Source of the DNA: Symploca sp. SIO2E9
GTDB taxonomy: Bacteria; Cyanobacteriota; Cyanobacteriia; Cyanobacteriales; Coleofasciculaceae
Reading direction: 5' to 3'
Assembly: GCA_010692645.1 (NCBI GenBank)
Contig: JAAHGS010000053.1
Coordinates: forward strand, 1-37,336
Length of the DNA: 37,336 nt
The notes below the pieces were generated by a model. It was not told where the DNA came from. It worked only from the letters and a program-made list of their open reading frames with translations, and did not search any database. The position numbers and the translations under genes were made by a program. This document shows, in pieces, positions 18,414 through 26,380 of the stretch; the first letter of the stretch is position 1, and every line of letters starts with the position of its first letter.

Positions 18414-18920
18414 TCAATCAAAAGCCGACTGAATATAATCTTGCAAGATAAATTGATATCCCGCCCAAAATACCGATTTACCTAACTGTAATGAGGGAAT
18501 TGGTATAGTTGAATCAATCGCCACCGATAAGTCTAGCAAACTATTTTGTGCGTGGTGCGAACTTGGGCATAAGCGCTGACAGCTAACTAAGGCAACATCA
18601 AACCGACAGGGAAGATTTTGCACTGCTGGGTTATCTGCTAAAAATAACTCAGCACTACACCGCATTTTACCTTGCTTTGACGGTGTAATTGCCAGCAAAC
18701 CATCTGCATCCCAGTTTCCCCGACTGCGAGTTTTAACTTCGACAAAAACTAACAAGTCTTGTCTTTGTTTAACTGCCTCCGATTTCCCAATAATATCAAT
18801 TTCTCCCCAGCGACAACGCCAACGGCGATGTAGAATACTCCAGTGATTTTGATTTAACCACCTAGCTACTAGTTCTTCTCCCAATTTTCCTACATCTGGC
18901 TTTTGGTTATATTTATTCAT
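18414..18920 (-). CDS. YraN family (UPF0102) endonuclease-fold protein
   Basis: 168 residues. It opens with GKLGEELVARWLNQN, then RRWRCRWGEIDIIG and VFVEVKTRSRG. The D...ExK pattern of the nuclease-like fold is intact (Asp in EIDII, Glu and Lys in VEVK). Homologues are about 120 residues; this one has about 40 extra at the C-terminus. The biological role is not settled, though DNA processing has been suggested from the fold. It follows dnaG on the same strand, with a repeat-filled 112-bp gap. Confidence 0.88.
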   Translation of the reverse strand: MNKYNQKPDVGKLGEELVARWLNQNHWSILHRRWRCRWGEIDIIGKSEAVKQRQDLLVFVEVKTRSRGNWDADGLLAITPSKQGKMRCSAELFLADNPAVQNLPCRFDVALVSCQRLCPSSHHAQNSLLDLSVAIDSTIPIPSLQLGKSVFWAGYQFILQDYIQSAFD

Positions 18921-18941
18921 ATCTCAATTGGAGAATTCTTG

Positions 18942-19024
18942 TTCCCTGTTCCCTATTCCCTATTCCCTATCCCCTATTACTTATTACTTATTACTTATTA
19001 CTTATTACTTATTACTTATTACTT
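18942..19024. repeat. Two fused heptamer arrays: (TTCCCTR)n then seven ATTACTT units
   Basis: 18942-18975 carries TTCCCTG/TTCCCTA copies; 18976-19024 is exactly seven tandem ATTACTT. The junction is direct. It fills nearly the whole gap between the YraN-family gene and dnaG. Confidence 0.9.
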
Positions 19025-19032
19025 ATTGAAAA

Positions 19033-20991
19033 TCAAACTAGATCCGAGAGAGAAGCCCTACGTATTGGCTCTAATTCTTTGAGCCTTCTTTCTGCCTCAT
19101 AGAGCTGCTGCCAGTAATATTGTTTGGCCCTGAAATCAGCTACATAGTCTAACTTCTCCCATTGCTTCAAACAATACTGGCGGCGCTTCTGGTATGCTAC
19201 CTGCTCTAGACATGCTGCCGCTGCCCGAATTACTAAAGGAGTGCGACTGAAATCTTCAAAGTGTATCTCATCTAGATGGAAAAAATGAGCAACCTTTTTC
19301 ATTTGCTCAGGAAACTCAATACTCAGGTCTTGCAGTAATGAGATTAGTGACTCAACTGTATCATTTTGTCCTTCCTTAGCTGAGTCTTGTAGTTCTAAAA
19401 TCTTTTGCCATAAAAATCGGTGATGGGAGAGGCTAAATAGCAAATCTTGCTCTTCTAAAATCCTAATAATCTGGGCTCGATATTCAGGACAGTAGATATA
19501 AATACGCAGAAGTGAAGCCTCAGCTGGTTCTAAGAGATTGCTTTCAGAAGTAGTAGGTAAAAGTTGAAAGGATTGAGGCAGATTAGTATTCTCTGAACCC
19601 TTAAGTTTCCACTTTCGATACTTGCTAACTTGAGAGTTGAGATTTTCTTGAAGCTGTTTTAAATCTTGAGCATCTCCCCGACTTAACAATTGAGCACAAC
19701 GACTAATATAATAATTGCGAGTATTGGGATGGTCGAGTTTACTTATTAACTTCACCATTTCTTGAGCAACTCGCTGAAACTGGGAGACATCTTGAAGATT
19801 TTGACCACCCAGGAGTTGTTCAATTTTCCAGTCTAGCCAGAAGGGTGCTTCTTTAAGTAGCTGCCAATATTTATCTGCGCTATCAGCATGTTCTTTGAGG
19901 AATTCATCGGCATCCTTACCATCAGGCAAATTCAGAGTCCGCAGTTGAACTTTCCCACCGTAGACTAGAGGGTAAATCTTCTCAATCGCCCTCTCAAAGG
20001 CCTTGGTACCAGCAGCATCAGCATCAAAGTTGAGGACAATCTGCTTAGATTCGGTATAGCGTAGCAATTGCAGCACTTGCTCTTGACTTAGAGCTGTACC
20101 TAGAGGAGCAACAACATGTTTTATACCGACTGCATGGAGAGCAATCGCATCAAAATACCCTTCTACTATCACCGCCTGATCCTGCTTACTAATCGCTCCA
20201 TAAGCTTTATCGAGGGCAAACAGAATCTTGCTTTTATCAAATAACTTGGTTTCTGGAGAGTTAAGATATTTAGGCTGTTGCTCTCCCAAACTTCTACCAC
20301 CGAAGCCAATCACCCTTCCCCGTGTATCACAAATGGGAATCATCAAGCGATCGCGGAAGTAATCATAATACCCATTACCAGATTTCCGGAGTTTAATCAA
20401 TCCTACTTGCTCTACATGCCCTACTGGCTTACCTTTTTGTTCCACTAGGTATCTGTAGAGAGTGTCCCAACCCGATGGCGCATACCCCAGCTGAAACTCT
20501 TGAATCATTGCCTCACTCAAAAGCCTCTGAGATTGTAAATACTTAAGTGCCACTAACCCTTGAGGTTGCCGCAGAGCGTGTTTATAAAAAGAAGCTGCTA
20601 GGGCAAGAATCTCATAGAGTTGTTCTTGCTCCGAGATTTGACGCTGCAATTGTTGCCGCTGCTCTGGTTCAAGGGAACGCACGCTCACCTGGTAGCGTCG
20701 TGCCAGATCAAGTACAACTTCGCTGAAAGATTGCTTCCCTACCTCCATCAAGAATTTAATCGCATTACCGCTGGCACCGCAACCAAAGCAGTAGTACATT
20801 TGCTTACTAGGGCTGACGGTAAAACTGGGGGTTTTTTCCTGATGAAAGGGACACAAGCCTACATAATCCTTACCTCGTTTGCGCAGCACGACGCTCTCAG
20901 AGATGACATCTACCACATCAGCTCTTTGCTTAACTTCCTCTATTGTTTCTGGGTGCAGGCGAGGAGTTTTCAATGCAGGAGGAAAAGTCAA
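19033..20991 (-). CDS. dnaG: DNA primase DnaG
   Basis: 652 residues, bacterial replicative primase making RNA primers. The CHC2 zinc ribbon is Cys47, His50, Cys68, Cys71 (CPFHQEKT and CFGCG). The TOPRIM catalytic core shows VIVEGYFDAIAL with the metal-binding Glu, and NFDADAAG. The C-terminal part, from about 480, is the DnaB-binding region. The only plausible start is the TTG at 20991, shortly before the conserved LHPETIEEVKQRADVVDV; no ATG lies between them. It is followed on the same strand by the YraN-family gene. Confidence 0.96.
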   Translation of the reverse strand: MTFPPALKTPRLHPETIEEVKQRADVVDVISESVVLRKRGKDYVGLCPFHQEKTPSFTVSPSKQMYYCFGCGASGNAIKFLMEVGKQSFSEVVLDLARRYQVSVRSLEPEQRQQLQRQISEQEQLYEILALAASFYKHALRQPQGLVALKYLQSQRLLSEAMIQEFQLGYAPSGWDTLYRYLVEQKGKPVGHVEQVGLIKLRKSGNGYYDYFRDRLMIPICDTRGRVIGFGGRSLGEQQPKYLNSPETKLFDKSKILFALDKAYGAISKQDQAVIVEGYFDAIALHAVGIKHVVAPLGTALSQEQVLQLLRYTESKQIVLNFDADAAGTKAFERAIEKIYPLVYGGKVQLRTLNLPDGKDADEFLKEHADSADKYWQLLKEAPFWLDWKIEQLLGGQNLQDVSQFQRVAQEMVKLISKLDHPNTRNYYISRCAQLLSRGDAQDLKQLQENLNSQVSKYRKWKLKGSENTNLPQSFQLLPTTSESNLLEPAEASLLRIYIYCPEYRAQIIRILEEQDLLFSLSHHRFLWQKILELQDSAKEGQNDTVESLISLLQDLSIEFPEQMKKVAHFFHLDEIHFEDFSRTPLVIRAAAACLEQVAYQKRRQYCLKQWEKLDYVADFRAKQYYWQQLYEAERRLKELEPIRRASLSDLV

Positions 20992-21133
20992 TGAACTATA
21001 TTAATCTTACTGAATCAGGATGTAGTAAATTTAACTAGTGGAGTGTAGGAGGATATCACCTGCAAACTGCTATAGACTTATAGACTGAGTGGGAGTACTT
21101 ACTCATCTAAAGCACTGAATACAAGAGCAAGAG

Positions 21134-22489
21134 ATGGGAAGGATATTTATTTCGGCTGGTCACGGTGGTATAGAGCAAGGTGGTCGCGATCTCGGAGTGA
21201 TTGCTGGGGGTACAACTGAAGCCCAGGAGATGATCGCATTACGCAATAAGATTGTACCAGAGTTGCGATCGCGTGGCTTTGAAGTACTCTCGGTTCCAGA
21301 TGAACTGAGTTTACGGCAAACTATAGAATGGATTAATGCTCGCGCTCGTTCTAAGGATGTGGCGCTGGAAATTCATAGTGGCTTTGCTTCCAATCCTGAA
21401 GTTGGGGGAGCTAGTGCTTTTTACATTACCAACAATACCGAGCGCAAGAAGCATGCAGAGTTGATGCTACTAGCTCTCCAACGAAGCCTTCCCCAACTGG
21501 AAAACCGAGGAGCCAAACCAGATACAGCTGCAGGCTTTGGGCGTCTGGCTTTCTGCCGCGACACTGTACTTCCCTCAATACAGATGGAGGTTGGATATCT
21601 AACTAACCCAAGCGATCGATTTCTACTTCAGAATCGACGCGCTAAAATTTCTCAGGGTATTGCTGATGGTCTTGCCGCCTGGAGTCGTGCTATTTCTGGC
21701 TCTGGAGCAACAGATGAGTCGGAAATCATTTACCCCTCGATTGACCTCAAAATTAACAAACAGATTTATGATGAACAGGGCATTATTGTTAATAGTAATG
21801 CCTATATCCCAATTGATTTGGCAGACCGTCTGGGAGTCGATTTGACCAGAGCCCCTAATGTGCGCCGCTTTCAATACCGGGGTGTGGTTTACGTCAAAGC
21901 GATTGAACTGCGAGAATTTAATATTTCTGTCGGTTGGGAGAGTTCAACACGCACTTTGATTTTACGCTCCATTTTGAAGATCTGCCCCGGTTTTATCGAC
22001 CGCATCATCGGGCATGGCAATACCTCGACAGTGCAATTAATGATGTTTCTTAAGGCTAATAATGAAAAGGCACTTGCTGAGTTTCCCGATATAGCCAAAC
22101 TCTACAGAGAAGAGGCAGAAATTGAGGGAGTTAACTATGACATTGCCTTCTCTCAAGCAATGGTGGAAACCAACTTCCTGCGCTTTGGCGGTAGCCTCAA
22201 GCCCTCTCAAAACAACTTTGGTGGTTTGGGAGATGTTGCTGGGCGTCCCGAGGGTGCAACATTCCCCAATGCTAGACTGGGCGTGCGCGCCCATATCCAA
22301 CAGTTAAAAGCTTATGCCTCTCAAGAGCCGTTGGTGCAAGAACAGGTTAGCCCTCGATTTCGCTTTATCACTCGCGGTATTGCTCCTTTGGTTGAACAAC
22401 TGAGCGGACGCTGGTCAGCAGACACGCAGTATGGTAGAAGGATTATGGCAGTGCTGAGGCGTTTATACGATTCCGCTGAACTGCTCTAG
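21134..22489 (+). CDS. N-acetylmuramoyl-L-alanine amidase fused to a glucosaminidase-type domain
   Basis: 451 residues with two wall-hydrolase modules. Residues 1-190 are an Amidase_3 domain with zinc ligands His10, Glu29 and His81 and catalytic Glu152 in QMEVGYLTNPSD. Residues about 200-285 resemble a copper-amine-oxidase-N-like stalk domain (INKQIYDEQGI...YIPIDLADRLG...VYVKAIEL). Residues about 310-451 resemble an endo-beta-N-acetylglucosaminidase/lysozyme-like domain (FSQAMVETNFLRFGG, NNFGGLG, GVRAHIQQLKAYAS). No signal peptide is visible at the ATG, which is odd for a wall enzyme. Its 3' end overlaps the convergent gene by 47 bp. Confidence 0.87.
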   Translation: MGRIFISAGHGGIEQGGRDLGVIAGGTTEAQEMIALRNKIVPELRSRGFEVLSVPDELSLRQTIEWINARARSKDVALEIHSGFASNPEVGGASAFYITNNTERKKHAELMLLALQRSLPQLENRGAKPDTAAGFGRLAFCRDTVLPSIQMEVGYLTNPSDRFLLQNRRAKISQGIADGLAAWSRAISGSGATDESEIIYPSIDLKINKQIYDEQGIIVNSNAYIPIDLADRLGVDLTRAPNVRRFQYRGVVYVKAIELREFNISVGWESSTRTLILRSILKICPGFIDRIIGHGNTSTVQLMMFLKANNEKALAEFPDIAKLYREEAEIEGVNYDIAFSQAMVETNFLRFGGSLKPSQNNFGGLGDVAGRPEGATFPNARLGVRAHIQQLKAYASQEPLVQEQVSPRFRFITRGIAPLVEQLSGRWSADTQYGRRIMAVLRRLYDSAELL

Positions 22490-22877
22490 TTGGTCTAGTT
22501 GGGCGATTACAAATAGAGTCAATTTCTGCCAGCTCCTGACACAGTCTGGTTGGATAGTCACCAGAATCAGGCTCAATCAAAAAATCCTTAGTGTTCAAGC
22601 CGTAGCTAGCTACTGAATCTAACTGCAAAGGCCATGCTGCTAAGGGCAATGCTCCCCAAATTTCGACGAATTCAGGGATGCTCTTGGGGCGCTTGGCTCT
22701 TTCTATCCCTTGCAAAGCGCAAGCAATAGCTAATTGGTTAAAGCCTCTGAGCAAGGCATCAGGATAGGGGAATGGGTCTTTTTCCCCTCCTCTGACTTGC
22801 TCGAGATAATCAATTAGTCCCTTAGCAAGTAGATTCAGCATTTCCAAGTCATCTAGCTTGGTTGGATCATAGGTCAT
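22443..22877 (-). CDS. Hypothetical protein, tail-to-tail overlap with the amidase gene
   Basis: About 144 residues from the ATG at 22877; a TTG three codons upstream is less likely. The body (LNLLAKGLIDYLEQVRGG, ALLRGFNQLAIACALQGIER) is helical and soluble; I recognise no domain. The last 15 or so residues are read antisense to the amidase's final codons, through a 9-bp tandem duplication that encodes RPT twice. The original stop may have been earlier or the tail may be recently gained. Confidence 0.6.
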   Translation of the reverse strand: MTYDPTKLDDLEMLNLLAKGLIDYLEQVRGGEKDPFPYPDALLRGFNQLAIACALQGIERAKRPKSIPEFVEIWGALPLAAWPLQLDSVASYGLNTKDFLIEPDSGDYPTRLCQELAEIDSICNRPTRPTRAVQRNRINASALP

Positions 22878-23002
22878 AGAGGTCAATCAACTAACGCCAG
22901 CTTCTAATTTGGCTTAAGAGTGCTGGTAGTTGCCAACCCAAGTTAGTCTTAGCTACTGTCGAATCTGGTGTACAGCGTAGCGATTTCCTCCTAGATACAA
23001 CT

Positions 23003-23283
23003 TTTGACACTCCTGGCGAGTAGAGCAACGAGGATTCTTTCTTCACGGGGATTCTTATGAACTTGCCCTCAGAAAGCATACACCGACTGTCCGGCGGCGT
23101 TTGAAGCGATGTTTTTCGAGTTCTCGCCTTAACGACTTCTTCATTTGTACAAGATCTAGGATTTATGCTACCAGGGTTCCGGATCAGAAGTTGTCCGCTA
23201 GACCTACTTCGCCTTTTGTCTGTGCGCATTACCGCTAATACTATTCTACTATCAATCCCATTGTTTATCAATATTGCTCCCAC
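23003..23283 (-). pseudogene. Degenerate right end and 3' part of an IS200/IS605-type element
   Basis: On the minus strand the sequence ends in gaatcc...aggagtgtcaa (plus 23003-23036). This resembles the right end of the tnpB element at 36000 (gaatccccg...ggagatgtcaac). Upstream lies a stretch that looks like a tnpB tail/guide-scaffold region (cagtcggtgtatgctttc). No nuclease motif remains. The 130-codon frame across it is probably fortuitous. The call rests on remembered element ends and is moderate at best. Confidence 0.4.
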
Positions 23284-23340
23284 AAAAAGCCGTCAAGCGA
23301 AGGACGGGGCTGGAATCCCATATTTTTGGTCAAAGAGGTA
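23284..23340 (+). mobile_element. Possible second IS605-type right-end fragment
   Basis: A hairpin ccgtc/gacgg followed by ggggctggaatccca and a T-rich tail is like the right ends of cyanobacterial tnpB elements, now in plus orientation. No gene is attached. Confidence 0.3.
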
Positions 23341-23350
23341 TCAAATTAGC

Positions 23351-23389
23351 GAAAATAAAAGTCTCTCCTACTTTAATTAGGAGAGACTT
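23351..23389 (-). terminator. Strong minus-strand terminator without an assigned gene
   Basis: The 11-bp perfect stem (23359-23369 with 23379-23389) has a 9-base loop. On the minus strand it is followed by TTTTATTTTC. No intact minus-strand gene precedes it, which suggests an unrecognised or decayed transcript in 23390-23580. Confidence 0.7.
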
Positions 23390-23427
23390 GCTCCAAGTTT
23401 GACTACCCACTAGCTTTTTGAGCTACC

Positions 23428-23541
23428 TCAAGTATTCACTACAGGTGGCATGAGAACCATCAGCCCTCTGGAAGATTCCGGAGGTTTATTTTTGGGTTTA
23501 GCAGAAAAGGCTTTGGGGCAGATGGTTCTAGAGCAGAAGAT
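23428..23541 (-). pseudogene. Possible remnant of a small gene before the orphan terminator
   Basis: A 37-codon open stretch ends in GLMVLMPPVVNT and then a stop 38 bp before the terminator. It has no start codon. A Pro/Ser-rich reading in the next frame (EDFDKSSALEPSAPKPF) joins it smoothly if one frameshift is assumed. I do not recognise the product. Confidence 0.25.
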
Positions 23542-23749
23542 TTATCAAAATCCTCTCCATTCCTCTATCTAAAGGTGTAGATTAAATGTATCAGAGCTGA
23601 GGAAGGATGGGGAAAACTCTATTGCTGATTCCACTGGAACATAATAGTTATTAGACCTATCCCAAAAAGCATATAAAAATCTTGTACAGTAAGGATTGAT
23701 ATCTCATTTCCGGAGAGGTCTATTGTGTGGCGCAAGCAAGTATTAAGTG
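23542..23749. other. Upstream region of the TspO-like gene
   Basis: No gene seen. It should contain the promoter of the plus-strand gene starting at 23750. A purine-rich GGAGAGG at 23712 is too far from the start codon to serve as its ribosome site. Confidence 0.4.
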
Positions 23750-24223
23750 ATGATTAAATCTTGGATGGTGATTGGTGCTGTGACCCTATTAGTGGCGTTT
23801 GCTGGTAGTTGGCTCACACCTAATAGTATTAGATGGTTCAACCGCCTCATTCGTCCGAGATGGTTAACTTTTGAGACAGCAATTCCCTTTATCTGGATAA
23901 CTATTTTTATTTGCGGTGCTTGGTCGGCTTATGTTATCTGGGAAAGTGAACCGGGCAGCACGAAAACTTTGCAACTGATGGTTTTATATCTCTTGCTGGA
24001 ATTGGTGACTATTGCCTATACGCCAGTAATGTTTAAACTTCGTAGCCTCAAGATCGGTACAATAATTGGCGCTAGTGGTGCTATTTTGAGTTTCATACTT
24101 GCACTGTTGGTTTTTCCCATCTCTAGGTGGGCATTTATCTTGCTATTACCTTACTTGATTTGGAGTCCGATTGGTACTTATACCACTTGGGAAATGACTA
24201 AACTTAATCCTGAAGATGCCTAG
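23750..24223 (+). CDS. TspO/MBR-like membrane protein
   Basis: 157 residues with about five hydrophobic segments and many tryptophans. After the first helix comes NRLIRPRWLTFETAIPFIW, resembling the P-x-W-x-P stretch of TspO/peripheral benzodiazepine-receptor proteins. Later segments (WSAYVIWE, LLLELVTIAYTPVMF, LLLPYLIWSPIGTYTTW) fit the five-helix fold. TspO proteins bind tetrapyrroles and affect stress responses; the ligand here is unknown. I chose the ATG at 23750; a GTG one codon earlier follows directly on a stop codon. Confidence 0.72.
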   Translation: MIKSWMVIGAVTLLVAFAGSWLTPNSIRWFNRLIRPRWLTFETAIPFIWITIFICGAWSAYVIWESEPGSTKTLQLMVLYLLLELVTIAYTPVMFKLRSLKIGTIIGASGAILSFILALLVFPISRWAFILLLPYLIWSPIGTYTTWEMTKLNPEDA

Positions 24224-24262
24224 AATACTCTAATTTATTCATCAAAATTTGGTAGTTTTTTT

Positions 24263-24304
24263 ATGGTTCATGGTTCATAGCTCATGGCTAATGGCTCATA
24301 GTTT
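24263..24304. repeat. Degenerate heptamer tandem repeat (ATGGTTC-like)
   Basis: Six consecutive 7-base units of the form ATGGTTC, ATAGCTC, ATGGCTA. Confidence 0.6.
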
Positions 24305-24367
24305 CATGGGGTTGGTATTCGACAGTTGTGCAATACTTTATTTTCGGAACAATCAACAATAGACATC

Positions 24368-24435
24368 TTGCATAAATTCCCCTCAATCCCTCCGCATCGG
24401 TGGGATTGAGGGGGGGCAATTTGACTTTTGCAAGA
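24368..24435. repeat. Long imperfect palindrome
   Basis: A 12-bp perfect inner stem (cccctcaatccc at 24379-24390 with gggattgagggg at 24402-24413). The outer parts cttgca/tgcaag also pair. Possibly a bidirectional transcription barrier or a dispersed repeat. Confidence 0.65.
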
Positions 24436-24537
24436 GGTTTAATGAACTATGAACTCTTAATGATAGCAACAACTCTAATTAGCTCAAAGCTAATCTCAAA
24501 GTAATGCAATCAGAGTTAAATTGTAATATCCTCTTGC

Positions 24538-25863
24538 CTATGGATTAAAACAGCGTTCAGCAGTCTGTTGATGATCACCTTGTTGTGGATGCTCTGTAGT
24601 TACAACCACATCGTAACAACGATCTGTTCCTGAGGGCGCATTTTCTATTCCTGTAAAGCCGATTTGAAGTTGATACCACTCATGCTCTACACTACCTGTG
24701 CTAGTTGAGCTATAGGTGTTGTTAGAAGCTGCTGTCATCAGTTTATAGTCAAAGTCAGCATATCGATGACCATTGGTTATTGAACCATCGGCATTATTTT
24801 CCAATAAAGCATCAGGACTGCCGGGATAAACACCGTCAAAATAGGAGTTCTCATCTTTTTCTTTATTCCATTTCGAGGAGCTAGAAGGGAAAGGAGTATT
24901 TTGAACACTTAGATCATTCATACTGAAGATGTTGCTGTTAACAACATACTCTTTAACGTAGGTGCCAGTTTTTACTGATTGGTCAACAAAATTGCGCTCC
25001 TGTAAAGCTCCACTATTAACTCTATAAAAGGGATTAAGAGTCACAGATTTCAGGTTTAAGTTATAACCTGGATTGGCATCTAAACTTACCCAAACATCTA
25101 CATCTCCTAAGGAAGGAGTTTCAGAGATATTAATAGTAAACGGTTCAGTATCCGTCAATGCTGGATAAGGCAAATAATACATGGCGTTTTGAGCATCTTT
25201 GGCATAAGAAAACCTCCCTGAGGTAGTTTTTCCTGCTTCAGAAGCTCGCAAAAAAGGGTCTCGGATTTCAAAGTGGAGGTGAGGAAAATTCCCATCTGTA
25301 CTAGTTCCTGTCCAAGCAATGTGATCACCTTTGTTGACTTGAACTGGAACTAGATCTCCTTCTTGATTAGTCTCTTCCTCTTCAATTAAGACGTTGCTAA
25401 CATGATCGTAAATGGAGATTCGACAGGGATTGGAATTTGAACACTGCTCAGCTCCATTCGCCGGGTGTAACAACACAATTTTGCTATCTCTTTCATCAAT
25501 ATCAATAGACTTAACATAGCCATCAGCTGCAGCAAATACTGGATTATCAATGGGATTGTTACTACTATTCAAAGGTGTAGCTAAATCGATGCCGCGATGG
25601 AAAGAAATATCTTTACTTGAGTCAGTAAAGTTTCGATAACCAAAGCCATGGTGAATAGGAAAATCTGTGTACAGTGCGTTATCCATTCGTTCAGAGGGAC
25701 ATGGATTTCCTGAACTCCAGCTACTACTTGTGTCTTCATGAATACGCCCACAAAGCGGCCAGGTAAAATCCTGCCAAGTTTGAGCGAAGGCAATTCCGGG
25801 AGCGGCTATAAAAACTCCTACTGCAAAAGCAATAGTGATTAAAACTCTTATTAGCTTATTCAT
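24538..25863 (-). CDS. Secreted M23 family metallopeptidase
   Basis: 441 residues from the ATG at 25863. That start gives a clear signal peptide (MNKLIRVLITIAFAVGVFIA, then APGIAFA). An upstream frame to 25956 adds 31 unlikely residues. The LytM/M23 active site is complete: His89 and Asp93 in HRGIDL, then His194 and His196 in PHLHFE. M23 enzymes cut peptidoglycan cross-bridges or other Gly-rich peptides. The 240-residue C-terminal half is beta-rich, of unknown family, possibly binding. It is exported, so it acts in periplasm or medium. Confidence 0.88.
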   Translation of the reverse strand: MNKLIRVLITIAFAVGVFIAAPGIAFAQTWQDFTWPLCGRIHEDTSSSWSSGNPCPSERMDNALYTDFPIHHGFGYRNFTDSSKDISFHRGIDLATPLNSSNNPIDNPVFAAADGYVKSIDIDERDSKIVLLHPANGAEQCSNSNPCRISIYDHVSNVLIEEEETNQEGDLVPVQVNKGDHIAWTGTSTDGNFPHLHFEIRDPFLRASEAGKTTSGRFSYAKDAQNAMYYLPYPALTDTEPFTINISETPSLGDVDVWVSLDANPGYNLNLKSVTLNPFYRVNSGALQERNFVDQSVKTGTYVKEYVVNSNIFSMNDLSVQNTPFPSSSSKWNKEKDENSYFDGVYPGSPDALLENNADGSITNGHRYADFDYKLMTAASNNTYSSTSTGSVEHEWYQLQIGFTGIENAPSGTDRCYDVVVTTEHPQQGDHQQTAERCFNP

Positions 25864-25981
25864 GTGGTTGGGAACACAATCAAAAAATTCAGTCTTGCTC
25901 TTTGAGCATAACCTGTGTTTCTCAAGGTTGAAGTCACAAAATAGGAGCTTAGGCAAAACTATCTTGAAACCCTAATTTTTC

Positions 25982-26009
25982 GTAGTGGTAATTCATGAAT
26001 TACCGCTAC
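25982..26009. repeat. 28-bp near-perfect palindrome
   Basis: gtag(t)ggtaattc faces gaattacc(g)ctac with one mismatched pair. It is short, AT-centred and of the dispersed type in this genome's intergenic DNA. Confidence 0.6.
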
Positions 26010-26059
26010 CTCCGACATTTTTTGCGTAAGTTCTGATTCTTAAAAGGTTCCGAGGCAGG

Positions 26060-26164
26060 GGGTGAGGGAAAAAAAGGGTGGGGGAACAAGTAAGCAGACG
26101 CTCCAGACGCTCCAGACGCTCCAGACGCGGAGAATTAAAATTCCAACCAAAATTTCGCTCACCC
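26060..26164. mobile_element. MITE-like element, copy 3, with 9-bp target duplication
   Basis: Inserted in opposite orientation to copies 1 and 2. Ends GGGTGAGGGAAA and TTTCGCTCACCC match at 11 of 12 positions. CGAGGCAGG flanks it on both sides (26051-26059 and 26165-26173; the match extends one more base). The interior contains three exact AGACGCTCC units plus a partial one. It lies between the divergent M23 and AAA_35 genes. Confidence 0.88.
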
Positions 26165-26380
26165 CGAGGCAGGAGAAAAGAGCTAAATACCTGCGACATT
26201 GATAAAGATTGCTAGTTAAGGCTGGCTATGGGTAACTTGCTGCAATTTCATTATTATTTTTACTTGAATTTATCAAGAATTGTTGCGCAAAATGAATTCC
26301 CGCATAAAAGATGAAATTAATTCTGAGAAATAATAGTCAGCTCAACACTACAGATAAAGCAATTGGCTACCCACAATCCA

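Larger units (their letters stand above)
24224..24537. other. Repeat-rich gap between convergent genes
   Basis: Contains a degenerate heptamer array and a long palindrome and no gene. No T-tract terminator was identified for either flanking gene, though the palindrome may serve. Confidence 0.6.

Noticed and set aside
18942-19024. Possible CRISPR array
   Set aside because: The repeats are 7-bp direct tandem units without spacers.
22891-23283. Minus-strand 130-codon frame
   Set aside because: Lies within an IS605-like relic, has no recognisable domain and an atypical basic, Ser/Arg-rich composition.
25993-26199. Minus-strand 68-codon frame with RLERLERLER
   Set aside because: It is the MITE copy 3 tandem repeat read through; no ribosome site or homologous protein is apparent.
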